Of a DNA stretch of 64,000 nt, positions 1-10,171 are shown in pieces. The stretch is from contig NW_027445659.1 of the NCBI RefSeq assembly GCF_035582795.1, forward strand, positions 271,874 to 335,873. Direction: 5' to 3'. Every line of letters begins with the position of its first letter. Position 1 is the stretch's first letter. Below the pieces are notes generated by a model. That model did no database searches and was not told the DNA's origin. It worked only from the letters and a program-made list of their open reading frames with translations. The DNA is from Mycteria americana (lineage: Eukaryota > Chordata > Aves > Ciconiiformes > Ciconiidae). Position numbers and translations under genes: made by a program.

Positions 1-1336
1 CGTTTTGTGCTGCTAGAACAACTGTCCTTAGTTGTCCCGCTTGTGCGCTACCTCCCCCACCTTCTATTACTTGTTTGCCGGCGGTAATTTCTAATGCAGT
101 GGCTTTAGTACCGCCGTTTGCCTCTTACCCTCTTTGCTGAGGCGTTGGTAAACCAAATGCCTTCGGTCGGTGTTTTCTCAGCGAGGGGAGGCGCATCGAG
201 AATTGGTGAGGGTTTACATGGCTCTTTTAGTGCTAGGGGTCAGTGTTTACAGGTATTTGTAATCTGGAAATTTTTGTATGTCCTTCAGTCAATTGCATTT
301 TATCTGCTACTCCCATTGGGTAGGCGTACCGTTTTCCGGTGGTGGGTTTCTGTGCAATTCCTTCTGGTGGAGAAGTTTCCTAGATTGGGGCATATGTAAC
401 TGTTCTATTTTACTTAGGGTGTCCGGTGGGATTGCCACACTACCTGCAATCTACCAAGTACCTAAAAAGTTTACTTCTCTACTCGGTCCCTAACGTTTTT
501 CTAGTGGGATTTCAATTCTAGAGGGAAGCTGCCGCTTCCCCCACCTTTTCAGCGGAGGTCCCTCTGATTAGGATATCATCTATATATTGGTACAGTTTCA
601 CATCTTGAGGGAGTGAGAGTGTCTGTAAGAACTCGTTGAGCGCAGCGTGAGCAATCGGGGGTGAATGTTTATATCCCTGTGGGAGTCTGTTAAAAGTGTC
701 TTGTATGCCTTTCCAAATAAAAGCAGATTTCTCTTTATCCTCCTCCTGCAAGGGGACCATAAAGAACGTATCTCTCACATCTAGCACTGCCGTCCACGGG
801 TGCGCGGCCGGTTGTAGCGTGGCTGTCAAAGTTGCAATATTAGGTACCGCAGCCGTTAGCAGAGCTGCGTTGGCATTTAGGCACTGATAATCGTCAGACA
901 CCATCTCCCGTTTGGCTTTTGGACTGGCCAGAGCGGTGAATTGTATGGGGAGTGGGTTCTGGAAATAACGTGCCATTTTTCCAAGTCTGCTATTACTTTG
1001 GAAATTCCGTTTCATGCCACAGCAGAAATTGGGTATCAGATTAGTAGTCTTGGATTCGGGGAGCGCAGGGGCTGCGCGGAGTACGTGCGCTGCATTCTCC
1101 AGATTTCTGTCGGGGTTAGGGTTGATATTTGAACCGCAGGACCGTACGCTGCTGTCAGGCAGGCGCCAGGTTCAGCTGTTCAAAACATCAAAACTCAAAA
1201 CGTTTTCACTGTGATCTTTGATTGCACAGCAAGTAGATGACATGCACTTCTCGCTCGGGAGCCATAAATTAACTTTCACGGCTTGGCAAGTAACACTCGC
1301 TCCGTTCACTCCGGTTATTTTAACTGTCTGCCGTCC
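1..1336 (-). pseudogene. pol: ERV-A pol: reverse transcriptase remnant with YIDD box
   Basis: Reverse transcriptase copies retroviral RNA into DNA. The open stretch 518-1015 (minus) carries RT palm motifs: LDVRDTFFMVPL (first catalytic Asp block), LPQGYKHSPP and YQYIDDILI (the two-Asp active site). The LPQGY form and YIDD box are usual for ERV-L-like class III ERVs. Beyond the stop at 518, thumb-like sequence (FLGTWWIAGS..., AIPPDTLSKIEQL) continues leftward in other frames to about 300, so the gene is frameshifted. Between 1016 and 1336 the minus strand gives the C-terminal part of the protease and the start of RT with stops. Nonfunctional; RT identity is secure, class less so. Confidence 0.8.
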
Positions 1337-1341
1337 GAGTC

Positions 1342-2099
1342 TGTCGCGGACGGAGCGATGGTGCGCTTCACTCGCAACAGAGAAGTAAAAATATAGTTTA
1401 TTGATACAGAATAGGGAGTTAACAAGTTCAATGCGACCGTGTTTTAAAAAGATTCGATCGCGAGGTACACTTGATTATTTACTGCATAGAGGACAGGGTC
1501 AGACAAAACTGTCAAGGACACCCTCCTGTTGAGTCATGAGGTTCAGAAAAAGATCCCCTTGCTTTCTAAACTCCTCCTCAGAGAGGAGTCTAAGTGCGGC
1601 TGGATCCAGTCCTAGTCCCAGACTCGGTCAACGGTTTATGTCTAAAGGACTGTATGTGCGCAATCAATCCTTTATATTACTTAGCTAAGATTTCAAAGTT
1701 TAGCACGTTGTTAGTCACTTACCGAGAACCTGTTGCGGCAAGGAATCTCTCAGCCTCGAGGAGTACCCTCGAGAGGCGTCCCCGTTCGAGGGGAGATCCC
1801 GGCGTGCAGCCCGCTGCCGTGCAGGAGAGCTCAAAGGGCTATCGGGCTGCTCGCTATTTATGGGGGTGAGATGAGTGACCCATAGTCATAATAGCATGCC
1901 GACCACAGATTTTAGTTTCTTTGGTGGGCGCATTGCACAGTAGCCCTAGGCTCTTGTGTTGCTATCTGTCTCCTGAATCCACTTTGAGCCAATGCAGCCA
2001 TGGTGACCAGATGCATCCGTTACAATTGCCACCGGTGGTTATCACCTGAGCAGGGTTGCAGGAGATAAAGGTCGGGGGCTGGGGAAGCACACCGTCACA
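1342..2099 (-). repeat. Solo LTR 1 (LTR-A family, 758 bp) inside ERV-A protease
   Basis: Read on the minus strand it starts TGTGACGG and ends CCGCGACA (first copy), matching terminal inverted repeats of an LTR. It is flanked by GAGTC (1337-1341) and GGGTC (2100-2104), a 5-bp target duplication with one change. A near-identical copy lies at 16683-17433. A polyadenylation signal AATAAA on the minus strand (about 1398-1403) and a TATA-like box (ATAAATAG, about 1855-1862) support LTR identity. It interrupts the protease of ERV-A, so it is younger than that provirus. No internal virus sequence is left, as expected after LTR-LTR recombination. Confidence 0.9.
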
Positions 2100-2280
2100 G
2101 GGTCGCACGCCCAGCTTCTCGGCATTTTGTTGTGTTAGTATTGAAATTTCTGCTTCCGTATCTATTAGAAATGTTATCGGTTGTTGCTGAGGGCCAACTG
2201 GAATTAAAATATAAGGGCCTCCTTCACGTAGCCACGGCTAGGCTTTTGCTCACCGACAGACCGGCCCAATTGCTCTCCTG
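2100..2280 (-). pseudogene. pro: ERV-A retroviral protease remnant, active site mutated
   Basis: On the minus strand the sequence reads as an aspartic protease flap/active-site segment of the form LIDT-x-AEISIL. The catalytic Asp-Thr-Gly triad of retroviral proteases should be here; the codon after DT (within 2154-2162) reads Glu, so the triad is D-T-E. The remaining protease continues on the other side of the solo LTR (about 1336 down to 1200). The gene is therefore broken by a missense at the active site, by the LTR insertion and by stops. Confidence 0.65.
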
Positions 2281-3790
2281 GCGTTATTTGTTTTTTGATC
2301 TCAAGCTTTGTAATTCCTCTTTAAGGGGGAGGAAAGAGTTGTCGCTCTTTCTCGGAGCTGGCAACGGCGCCGGAGTATTTGGTGTACGTTCTGTCCTTTC
2401 CCCATCGCCGTGTTTCTGAAATGCTTGAATTAGATTCAGGATAACGCTAGTAGGCTGTCCCTTAATCGCAGCTCTGGGAACGCCCAGTGCCAATGCTCTC
2501 CTCCACAGTTCATTTCTCTACTCCCGAGACTCTGCTTGTGAGTCTTGAGGTGTATTTTCCCTTGGTTTAGTTCCTGTTCCCTGTGGGGGTGTTTGTTTTA
2601 CCGGTCGCATTTGATGATCTCCTGTTTGGGATCTTGGGTCCGATTTCTCGGTCGACAGATCATCCCACCCTAATCATGGCTACGATTTACAATACCATGC
2701 ATTAATTCTGCCCGTGTAGGGAGTTGTCTGTGGGGATCATCACCGTCACGTTCCTCACTTTGCCTTGTGTCTCTTTTACTCTCATCCCATTTTGCAATTA
2801 AATAAGGTTTAAGAATTGCCAGGGCTCCCCTAATTAGTGGCTTTAGCCTGTTGTAACCTGCTGTAGCAGATATCGGGGTATCACTGGACTCTCCACATTT
2901 ATGCATATGCAGGTGGCTTTGGCGATGGCAGCGGAGAGTTCACTTAGGGAATGGACGGGACTTACAGAAGGTTCACCTCAATCCAAGCCATCTATTCCCC
3001 CAGCCCAGTAGGCTACCCTACTGGTGATAGAATGGCCTTCATCTGTCAGGTTGGGTCCTAGGTTTAAGGAAATTCCTGTGCCCCAATAACAGTTTGCTTT
3101 GTCTCCACTCAACATTATTCGGTCACCACCGCTGAGGCGGACGCACTGCAAATATTCAGTTTCAGTTTCACGTGGCTTTCTGCTGTATTTCTCTTGTAAT
3201 TTTGCCAGTCGTAATGCATCCCATGGAGTGCTTTGCATACTATATCGCTGACCGCCTCCTCGAGGTCCTTCAGAGTATTCTGCTTTAATAATGGGCCTAG
3301 TCTTATATTTGGAGGAGTCCGGAAAAGGTAGCGGGTTAGCATGTTCTTCTTCACGGTCATCTGGATCACCCCAGTATCACCATCCCAATCCTCTGGGGAC
3401 ACTATGAGTTTCCTAATTGGCATGGCATTAGGGGGATGCAGGGCTGCATGAGCATCATCTCGATCTTTTCTTCCAACTTTTGTGTTTTCTCCTTTTCTTC
3501 CTGTAATTGTTGCTGCAGCTGCTCCATTTTCAAAGACAGTATTAATTCAGCTGCCTTTCTGCCTTCTATGTCTTCTTTTAGGTCCTGCTCCCTTTTATTG
3601 TTCTTTTTCCTATCCCGATAAGCAGCTTCTAAACAGGTACCTAGCATTTTGCCAATAATTCCTTTCCCTTTTCCATCCTTTATAGGCCCCCTGGCCACTT
3701 TTAGCTGTTCTTTCACGGCTTCCTAATCATGCCACTTATCACGAGCCCATTCTGAGAATTTGGGACTCGGACTTATTCCATGCTTCCATA
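2281..3790 (-). pseudogene. gag: ERV-A gag remnant with coiled-coil N-terminal region
   Basis: Minus-strand open stretches at 3402-3716, 3115-3423, 2978-3238, 2670-2906 and 2284-2493 follow one another between the primer site and the protease, the place of gag. The 3402-3716 piece is lysine/glutamate rich with a heptad-like run (KMEQLQQQLQEEKEKTQKLE) typical of a coiled coil, preceded by sequence rich in basic residues. Downstream pieces contain capsid-like text (for example PTRAELMHGIVNRSHD). There are several frameshifts and stops. No zinc knuckle was found. Identity as gag is from position and general character, not from a strong motif. Confidence 0.6.
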
Positions 3791-3814
3791 AGTAAACAGC
3801 AAAATTCCTTGCCG

Positions 3815-3831
3815 TCCTGCCAACGACACCG
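3815..3831 (-). promoter_or_regulatory. ERV-A primer binding site, tRNA-Ser-like
   Basis: The minus strand here reads CGGTGTCGTTGGCAGGA. Against the complement of a vertebrate serine tRNA 3' end (TGGCGTAGTCGGCAGGA, from memory) 13 of 17 bases agree, including GGCAGGA. It lies 3 bases from the LTR end at 3835, the normal spacing. This would make the element a serine-primed class III ERV. The changed bases fit an old copy. Confidence 0.55.
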
Positions 3832-3834
3832 GTT

Positions 3835-4675
3835 TGTTGCAAAAGAGCGCTTTAGATTGCTTAAAAAAAGAAGATCGCTGTCAAAGGTATTGGAAAAAAA
3901 TGGTTTTAATATGATGTTGTAAAAGTGCAACTTAACAAAGTTCAGTGGCAAGGTTCACTCTATTAATTACTGCATGGAAGAAACGTACAAAGGAAAATTG
4001 GGTTACAGTCCAGTTAGAATGATTCGTAGAGAGGCCGGGAATACAAAAGGGTACGGAGGACCCTCCCCTTGAGTCACCGGGTTCGGAGTAGACCCCTTGC
4101 TTTCTAAACTCCTGATGGAGCTTAGGTGCGGCTAGGTCCAATCTTAGTCTCAGACTTGGACAACGGTTTATGTCTAAGGGATTACATATGCAAAATTTAT
4201 CAATGTTGCCCTACTACAAGGTGATATAGGTCACTTACCAATGATCTGCTGTTGGTAAAAGGTCTCTCTGCCTCGAGGAGCAACCTTGAGAGGTGTTCCA
4301 GCTCAAGGGGAGATCACGGCTATACAGCCACGCTGCCTAGCAGGGAGAGCTCAAAGAAGGCTCCCTTAGGCTGTCACTTTTATAGATAAAGCGGCTGGCT
4401 CGTAGTCGAATTACACGCAATAGGAAAGCTATGTGTGAGGCTCCTCGTACCCACAACTTTATTTGTTCCTTGCTAAATGAGTCTTGGAAAGGCCATCCGG
4501 TATTCACGTGTCGATTGCACGATCGATGTTCCAAGCTCATATACCTCATAAGACAGCTCAGGTTGGGTTACCGCTGCACTTGCACTGCTTCTTGTATGGC
4601 TTGTCCTGCATTGGTTCAGGTGGTTCCTGCTATAGTCATTCCCACAGCATGCAACTCAAATCCTGGCTTACAACA
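3835..4675 (-). repeat. ERV-A 5' LTR (841 bp)
   Basis: On the minus strand it begins TGTTGTAAGC and ends TTTTGCAACA, so both ends carry the TGTTG/CAACA inverted repeat. The middle is alignable by eye with the solo LTRs at 1342-2099 and 16683-17433: for example the block around CCCCTTGCTTTCTAAACTCCT, the block TTTATGTCTAA, and the block CTCGAGGAG with its AAGGGGAGATC follow-up. It is a diverged older member of the same LTR superfamily. The other LTR of this provirus is outside the window. Confidence 0.7.
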
Positions 4676-5466
4676 ATTTAAAGGTATTTCCATTACAGTC
4701 TCCACCCCTGGTCCCTTTGGATCAGACCATTGGGTTTAACATTGCAATGAGCTCCTCCCCTTGCCCCTGCTCCGGCTTGGACTTATCCACAGACAGCGGT
4801 CCCTTAGGGGAGTACCTGCTCCAAGTGGTGCCTCATCTATGAGCCAGTCTCTCCAGGGCTCTACCTGCTGCAGCATAGACTTATGCACAGCCACAGTCGC
4901 TTTGAGGTGTCCCGTTCCGGCACGGCCTTCTCCATGGGCCACCGTGCCTTCAGATGTATATGCGCTTCAGCACGGCCTTGCCCACAGTCACAGTCCCTTC
5001 AGAAGTAAACCTACTCCAACGTGCCCTTACCGATGGCTGCAATCCCTCCAGGGGTGTACCTGCTCTGCCATGGGTTTATCTAAGGCCACATGATTTCAGA
5101 TGCTCCAGCACGACCTCAGGCACAGCCACTGATGCTTCAAGGCGTACCTGCTGCAGCATGGACTTATCTACAGCTATAGATTCTTTGAGGTGTACCTTTT
5201 TCCAGTGTGCACTTATCCTTGGGCCAGTATCCTTTCAGAGGTATACCTGCTGTAGCACAGAAATAAGCACGGCCACGGATGTGTCAAGAGGTACCTGCTG
5301 TGGCATTGGCTTATCCATGGCCACAGACGCTTTGGGGTGTCCTGCTCCCACGTGGAGTCATCCACAGGTCACGGCCCCTTTGACTAGAGTTCACACAGGA
5401 GTTCCAGCCTGTCCAGTACAGCAGCACAGCAACGACGGCGATGCCCCGGCCATCTGCCAGCGCAGG
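4676..5466. repeat. 48-bp minisatellite (about 12 diverged units, 4780-5390) with flanks
   Basis: Repeated words TACCTGCT, CAGCATGGACTTAT, CCACAGCCAC and CCCTTCAGGGGT recur every 45-51 bases; TACCTGCT-like words start at 4813, 4862, 5057, 5145, 5193, 5244 and 5292, mostly 48 apart. Since 48 is divisible by three, long open frames arise but look meaningless. Similar sequence is, from memory, associated with internal parts of bird ERVs that carry the LTR-C type LTR, read on the minus strand. That agrees with the ERV-C leader found on the other side of ERV-B1, but the link is inference. Confidence 0.75.
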
Positions 5467-6016
5467 TGTAGTCTAACAGGAGCTGGTGGAAGGCCAGGGC
5501 TTATGTAAAGCCGATAAGGGGGATTCAGACTGCAAAGGGGAATGTCTAAACAAGCATTACTGTCCTTGGGAGTAAAGCACATCCTGGAGAAACAGGAAAG
5601 CTAATTACCATGTTTTGGGAACCATGTGAACCTACTAGTAGAAGTGTGATAAAAAGCACCCTCAGGCAAACTGTCCTCATTATAATACTAAAAGTCACAC
5701 CTCCTGAGCCGGAGACCCCGGCCCAAGCAGAGTGCCCTCACCTCTGAGCGTGTGCAGCACATGGAAGTAGCGCTGTAGCTTTAAGTTGAAGTAAGAGAAA
5801 TGTAGACCAATAGAAAACTGCTTTGTGTAATTACTTATGCCTAAGTATAACTAGACCATATAAATACCGTACCTGCATGACCGAACTTTGCGCTAGCTTT
5901 GCGGAGCTACCGCCTAGCACCCATCTCCACGCAGACACGACATAAAATATCTCTGCCCTGTGCGTATATTGGCGTCCCGCACACAGGGTAAATGACCTCA
6001 CGCCTGTGGGATAACA
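5467..6016 (+). repeat. ERV-B1 5' LTR (550 bp)
   Basis: Begins TGTAGTCTAACAGG and ends GTGGGATAACA. It holds a CCAAT-type box (ACCAATAG near 5805), a TATA box (ATATAAATA near 5859) and an ATAAAA polyadenylation-like signal near 5943. Preceded by the target duplication CAGG and followed after four bases by the primer site. Confidence 0.92.
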
Positions 6017-6020
6017 GTTT

Positions 6021-6038
6021 TGGCACCCCAGATGGGAC
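6021..6038 (+). promoter_or_regulatory. ERV-B1 primer binding site
   Basis: TGGCACCCCAGATGGGAC directly follows the 5' LTR, in the place where a tRNA 3' end would prime minus-strand synthesis. ERV-E has the same site with one change (CCAGGTGG). The tRNA is not assigned with confidence; asparagine tRNA is the nearest that comes to mind and is not exact. Confidence 0.75.
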
Positions 6039-6415
6039 CGAGCTGACAGCCTCGCCCGGTTCGTCTTGCCGCATCCGACGGGGAGAAGAGGCCTGAGCGG
6101 ACTCCAGTGCGCACCGACCTGTCAATCGGGGACTCCTTCAGCTCCTCTCCTGCGGTCGGGCGGTAAGCGACGCAACGGTGCAATGCTAGTGAAAAGAGGT
6201 ATTTTTTGGGGATAGGAGAAAAGGGGGTAGGGGCAAGATGTCTCGGGAAGCAGGCAGCCTCTGTTCTGTTCTGGGCTCTGCATAAGACGCACCAGGAAAG
6301 ACAGGTGGCAGTAGCGTAGTTCTGTTTGTTTCTCCACGCTGTCCTGTTCTGAGTAACGAAGGGAGACGTCCCTCGTTCTGGTTTGTATAGAAATACTGGG
6401 TTTTTCGGTACCGGG

Positions 6416-7860
6416 ATGGGTGCTGCTGCTTCCCAGGAGGCAGCCCTTTGCTCTCCTCTAGGATGCATCCTGAAGCATTGCAATAAACTTGGGGGAGATG
6501 CCATGACTAAAAATCAGCTAAAACGATATCGTAATCAACGGTGGCCACAGTATCAATGGGAAGATGGTGAGAAATGGCCTGAGAACGGATCCTTGAGATA
6601 TAACACTATATCGGAATTAATGTTGTGTTTTCGGGGAACTGAAAAATGGGATGAAATGCCTTCTGTGGATATGTTTTTTTCGTTAAGACGCGATTGGGAT
6701 ATTAGGAAGAAAGGTGGTTTAGTGGATTCTAAACATCAGATTGGAATATATGTGTTAAAAGAGAAAAAGGGAAAACCTCGTTGTATTGAATCGGAAAATT
6801 CGGAAGAGGATATTCAGCTGTTGGTAGCTCCCCCCAAACAGCCCAAATCTGATAGCTCAAGTGGTGATGGAGTTGTGAGTGCTATCTCTAAAAGAACAAG
6901 GGGAGAGAAACCCATAGTTCGATCTCCCCTCGGACAGGCTGTAGGACCTGAAGGAACAGCGGTATCCGTACACGTCCCTTTTACTGCTTCTGATTTCTTA
7001 AACTGGAAACAGGCCGTCGGATCCTATCGAAACAATCCAGAAGGAATGTATAGTACTGTTAATCATGAGTCATAATCCTAACTAAGGAGTTGTACAGGCT
7101 CTCCTAGAATATTTGTTTACCACTGAGGAGAGGAGAACAATTTTAGAGAAGGCTAGAGAGGGACTGATCCAACAATGTGTGTGTGTGGGGGCGTGCCTAA
7201 TACCAATATGTACCTCCCGAAAAAGGATCCGGAGTGGGATCCAAACACAAGTGTAAGGGATTAGAGAGGGTAAAGGAATATCAGAAGTTAATTTTGTATG
7301 GGATTCAACACGGAGTGCAAAAGCCTAAGAATGTATCTAAACTATCTGAAGTAAGGCAGGGGCACAAGGAAACCCCGTCAGCCTTCTATGAGAGATTGTG
7401 TGAAGTAGCTCGAAAACGGACAGATCTGGATCCGGAAGGTGATAGCAATTCAAAGTTATTTAACACGCTGTTTATCGGTCAAGTGGCAGCAGATATAATA
7501 AAGAGATGACAAAAGGTAGAGGGCGAGGATAGCATGACAGTCTCACGGTTCTTCTCAATGGCATATAAGGTACGTAATAATCGGGAGGAAATAGAAGAGA
7601 AGGTGCAGCGGCGACGAGTAAAGCTGCAAGCTTCTTTGTTGGCTGCCTTGAGGGAAGACCAGGAAAAAGGGAGAGAAAATACAGGAGGTGAATTTTGTGG
7701 GTGAGGAAGGGGCTGTAGAAATAATAGTAGAAATGGTTATGACATTCCCCTGGGAATGAATCGGCATGCAAATTGTAAGCAAGAGGGCCGTTGGAAAAAA
7801 ATTGTCCATGCCGTCTGAGTAATGGGGAAAGAGAGACAGAAGAAGCCGTTGGAGTCATGC
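6416..7860 (+). pseudogene. gag: ERV-B1 gag (gamma-type matrix, capsid, nucleocapsid remnants)
   Basis: Gag is the structural polyprotein. The start at 6416 gives MGAAAS, a myristoylation signal, in good Kozak-like context (GGGATGG). An open frame to 7075 covers matrix and the start of capsid, including the gammaretroviral capsid signature PFTASDFLNWKQ. After an in-frame stop (7073-7075) and frameshifts, 7234-7509 holds the capsid C-terminal part with the major homology region (TPSAFYERLCEVARKRTDLD), again close in form to gammaretroviruses. From 7560 to 7820 a basic helix and a degenerate zinc knuckle (NCKQEGRW) follow, with the usual His replaced by Arg and lost Cys residues. Several stops make it nonfunctional. 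ERV-B2 carries a sister copy. Confidence 0.85.
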
Positions 7861-7924
7861 CGGAGATTGGGTTGGAGTGAAGGGGGCCGGAGGAATCTAT
7901 TAAAATTTCCCCAGACGATCCTCT

Positions 7925-8011
7925 GGTTCCAGTCAAGCTGGGGAATGAAATAGGAGATTTTTTATTTTTCATTGCTAGTGGAGCCACACATGCTGTAGTA
8001 AGTAGTTGTCG
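7925..8011 (+). pseudogene. pro: ERV-B1 protease, N-terminal part, catalytic Asp lost
   Basis: The sequence reads as a retroviral aspartic protease active-site segment ending SGATHAVVSSC. The codon at 7974-7976 is GCT (Ala) where ERV-B2 has GAT (Asp, 53223-53225), so the catalytic D-S-G is A-S-G here. The gene is then interrupted by a solo LTR at 8017 and resumes at 8585-8760. A frameshift precedes the motif. Confidence 0.7.
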
Positions 8012-8016
8012 GGGAC

Positions 8017-8584
8017 TCTCCTGATTTCAGCTGAGATAGAGTTAGTTTTCTTTATAGTGGCTGGTATTGGGCTATGTTTTGGATTTGTGCTGAAAACAGT
8101 GTTGATAATACAGAGATGTTTTAGTTGTTGCTGCACTAGTCAAGGACTTCTCAGTTTCCCATGCTCTGCCAGGTGCAGAAGAAGCTGGGAGGGGACACAG
8201 CCAGGATACTTGATCCAAACTGACCAAAGGGCTATTCCACACCATATGATGTCACGCTCAGTATATAAAGCTGGGGAAGAAGAAGGAAGGGGAGGATGTT
8301 CGGAGCGATGGCATTTGTCTTCCCCCAAGTAACCGTTTCGCGTGATGGAGCCCTGCTTTCCTGCAGATGGCTGAACACCTGCCTGCCCATGGGAAGGAGC
8401 GAACGAATTACTTGCGTTGCTGTGCTTGTGCGCGCGGCTTTTGCTTTACCTATTAAACTGTCTTTATCTCAACCCATGAGTTTTCTTACTTTTGCTCTTC
8501 CGATTCTCTCCCCCATCCTACTGCGGGGGGAGTGAGTGAGCGGCTGTCTGGTGCTTAGTTGCTGGCTGGGGCTAAACCATGACA
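8017..8584 (+). repeat. Solo LTR-C copy a (568 bp) inside ERV-B1 protease
   Basis: Starts TCTCCTGATTTCAGCTG (expected TGTCCTGGTTTC) and ends AAACCATGACA. It is flanked by identical 5-bp repeats GGGAC at 8012-8016 and 8585-8589. ERV-B2 at 53255-53270 shows the uninterrupted site. The element contains a TATA box (TATATAAA near 8262) and the LTR-C hallmark near its end (TTTATCTCAACCCATGAG). From memory this is one of the commonest LTR types of bird genomes. Two more copies lie at 21585-22196 and 41602-42181. Confidence 0.95.
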
Positions 8585-8589
8585 GGGAC

Positions 8590-9256
8590 CCTTAAGTAGA
8601 ACTAAAATAAGCGTTGTTGGTGCAAGAGGGAAAAAGACTTTAAGGCTGTTTTCACAACCTATGGGATGTTCCATTGGAAACACTAAATTAACTTATGAAT
8701 TCCTTTAGATGCCAGAATGCCCCCTACCATTGCTTGGGTGGCATTTACTTGTAAACTGAATGCACAACTAACTTTTTCTGAAGACTCTATTCAGTTGCAT
8801 ATTCCTCCAGAGACTGCCTGGAAAGCCCAGATATGTTTGTTTATCGAGAAAGAGATCCTACTGAAAAAATGAATATTTCAGAGCATATACTGAATGCGGT
8901 CATACCCCTGGTGCGGGCATCGGAGATACCCGGACGAGCAAAGAATGCGACCCTGGTAAAGCCCGAACTGAAACCAGGAGCTCAATCGGTAAGAAAGAAA
9001 CAATACCCCGTTAAGCCGGAGGCCCGAAAAGGATTAAACCTATAATAAGCTCCTTTTTAGAACATGGAGCGTTAACGGGAGCGCCAATTGGAATTTAATA
9101 CTCCCATCCTACCTGTAAAGAAGCCCCATTCTTCTGAATATAGACTGTTATGGGACTTAGTGAGAAATTAACGCAAGGACAGTAGAGGTCCACCCTCTGG
9201 TTCCAAATCCATATACCCTTCTTACTACAATCCCTAACAGTAATACTTATTTTGCA
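8590..9256 (+). pseudogene. ERV-B1 protease end and RT start, heavily decayed
   Basis: Sequence after the solo LTR aligns with ERV-B2 at 53265-53470 (shared words such as GGACCCTTAAGTAGAACTAAAA, and later CCTACCATTGCTTGGGTGGCATTTAC), so it is the continuing protease. From about 8830 to 9250 it runs toward the RT fingers region with several stops. Only short open pieces (for example 8833-9045, basic) remain. Confidence 0.6.
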
Positions 9257-10171
9257 GTGGTAGATTTAAAGGATGCCGCCTTCTGTATACCTGTGGATGA
9301 GCAGAGCCAGACCATCTTCGCCTTTGAATGGGAGAACGCAACTCCAGGACGAAAGACGCAACTCTGCTGCACCGTCCTTCCCCAGGGATTCGAGAACGGC
9401 CCTACCTCATTTGGTAAGGTTCCGGCCAAAGAATTGGAACTATGGCAAAACGATCACGACGCCGTAACATTGTTGCAATATGTTGATGATTTGCTAATTG
9501 GTTCTGACAGTTATGAGGCATGTCAGGAAGCCACCACCAGTTTGCTTAACTTTCTGGGCTTGGCAGGGTATCCGGTTTCTAAGAAAAAGGCTCAGATGGG
9601 GGGGAAAAAAAAGGTGCAATATATCGGGTTTGAAATCACCAAAGGACAGAGAGAATTAAGTACTGAGAGAAAAGAGGCCATTTGTAGAATTGCTGTACCG
9701 ACATCAGAGAAGCAATTAAGAGGATTTCTGGTGATGGCCGGATGGCGTCGCTTACGGATTCCTGATTTTGGACTAATTGCCAAAGCACCGTATGCTGCTG
9801 TGAAAGGACCCGAGGGGATTCTCAAACGGACACCTGAATGTAGGAAGAGTTTTGATGAAATTAAAAGGAAACTCACGGAGGCTCCCGCTTTGAGACTCCC
9901 GATTTTGAGGAAACCCTTCCAATTATACGTACGTGAACGACAGCGCGCGGCATTAGGAGTTTTGACGCAAAGGTTGGGGAGCCGGAAAAGACCGGTGGGA
10001 TACTTTTCAAAGCAATTAGATGAAGTCAGTAAAGGTTGGCCTGCTTGTTTGAAGGCAGTAGCAGCTACTGCAACCTTAGTTGAAGAATCTGAGAAGTTGA
10101 CGTTTGGCCAACCTATTACTGTATTTGTACCTCATGCCGTGTCTTCTTTCCTTGAAAATAAAGGGCATTAG
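9257..10171 (+). pseudogene. pol: ERV-B1 reverse transcriptase with intact YVDD box
   Basis: A 304-codon open frame covers most of RT: VDLKDAAFCIPVDEQSQ (first catalytic Asp), FAFEWENATPGRKTQL, TVLPQGFENGPTSFG, then LLQYVDDLLIGSD with the YVDD active site at 9479-9490. The connection domain follows with RGFLVMAGWRR, and later YFSKQLDEVSKGWPACL, both classical gammaretroviral pol landmarks. The N-terminal fingers lie upstream in broken frames and a stop at 10169-10171 separates it from RNase H. RT activity cannot be expected from this copy, though the catalytic box is intact. Confidence 0.88.

Larger units (their letters stand above)
1..4675 (-). mobile_element. ERV-A: class III (ERV-L/S-like) provirus, 5' part, truncated by window edge
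   Basis: Read on the minus strand this is 5' LTR (3835-4675), primer binding site (3815-3831), gag, protease and reverse transcriptase, running off the left edge before any 3' LTR. The RT has the YIDD catalytic box and an LPQGY-type motif that resemble ERV-L-like class III elements rather than the YVDD/YADD gamma-type elements elsewhere in the window. All genes are broken. A solo LTR of a related but less diverged family sits inside the protease (1342-2099). Class assignment rests on RT motifs and a serine-tRNA-like primer site; no database search was possible. Confidence 0.8.

Noticed and set aside
4954..5508. 184-codon plus frame over the 48-bp repeat
   Set aside because: The period is a multiple of three, so an open frame is expected by repetition alone; it runs into the ERV-B1 LTR.
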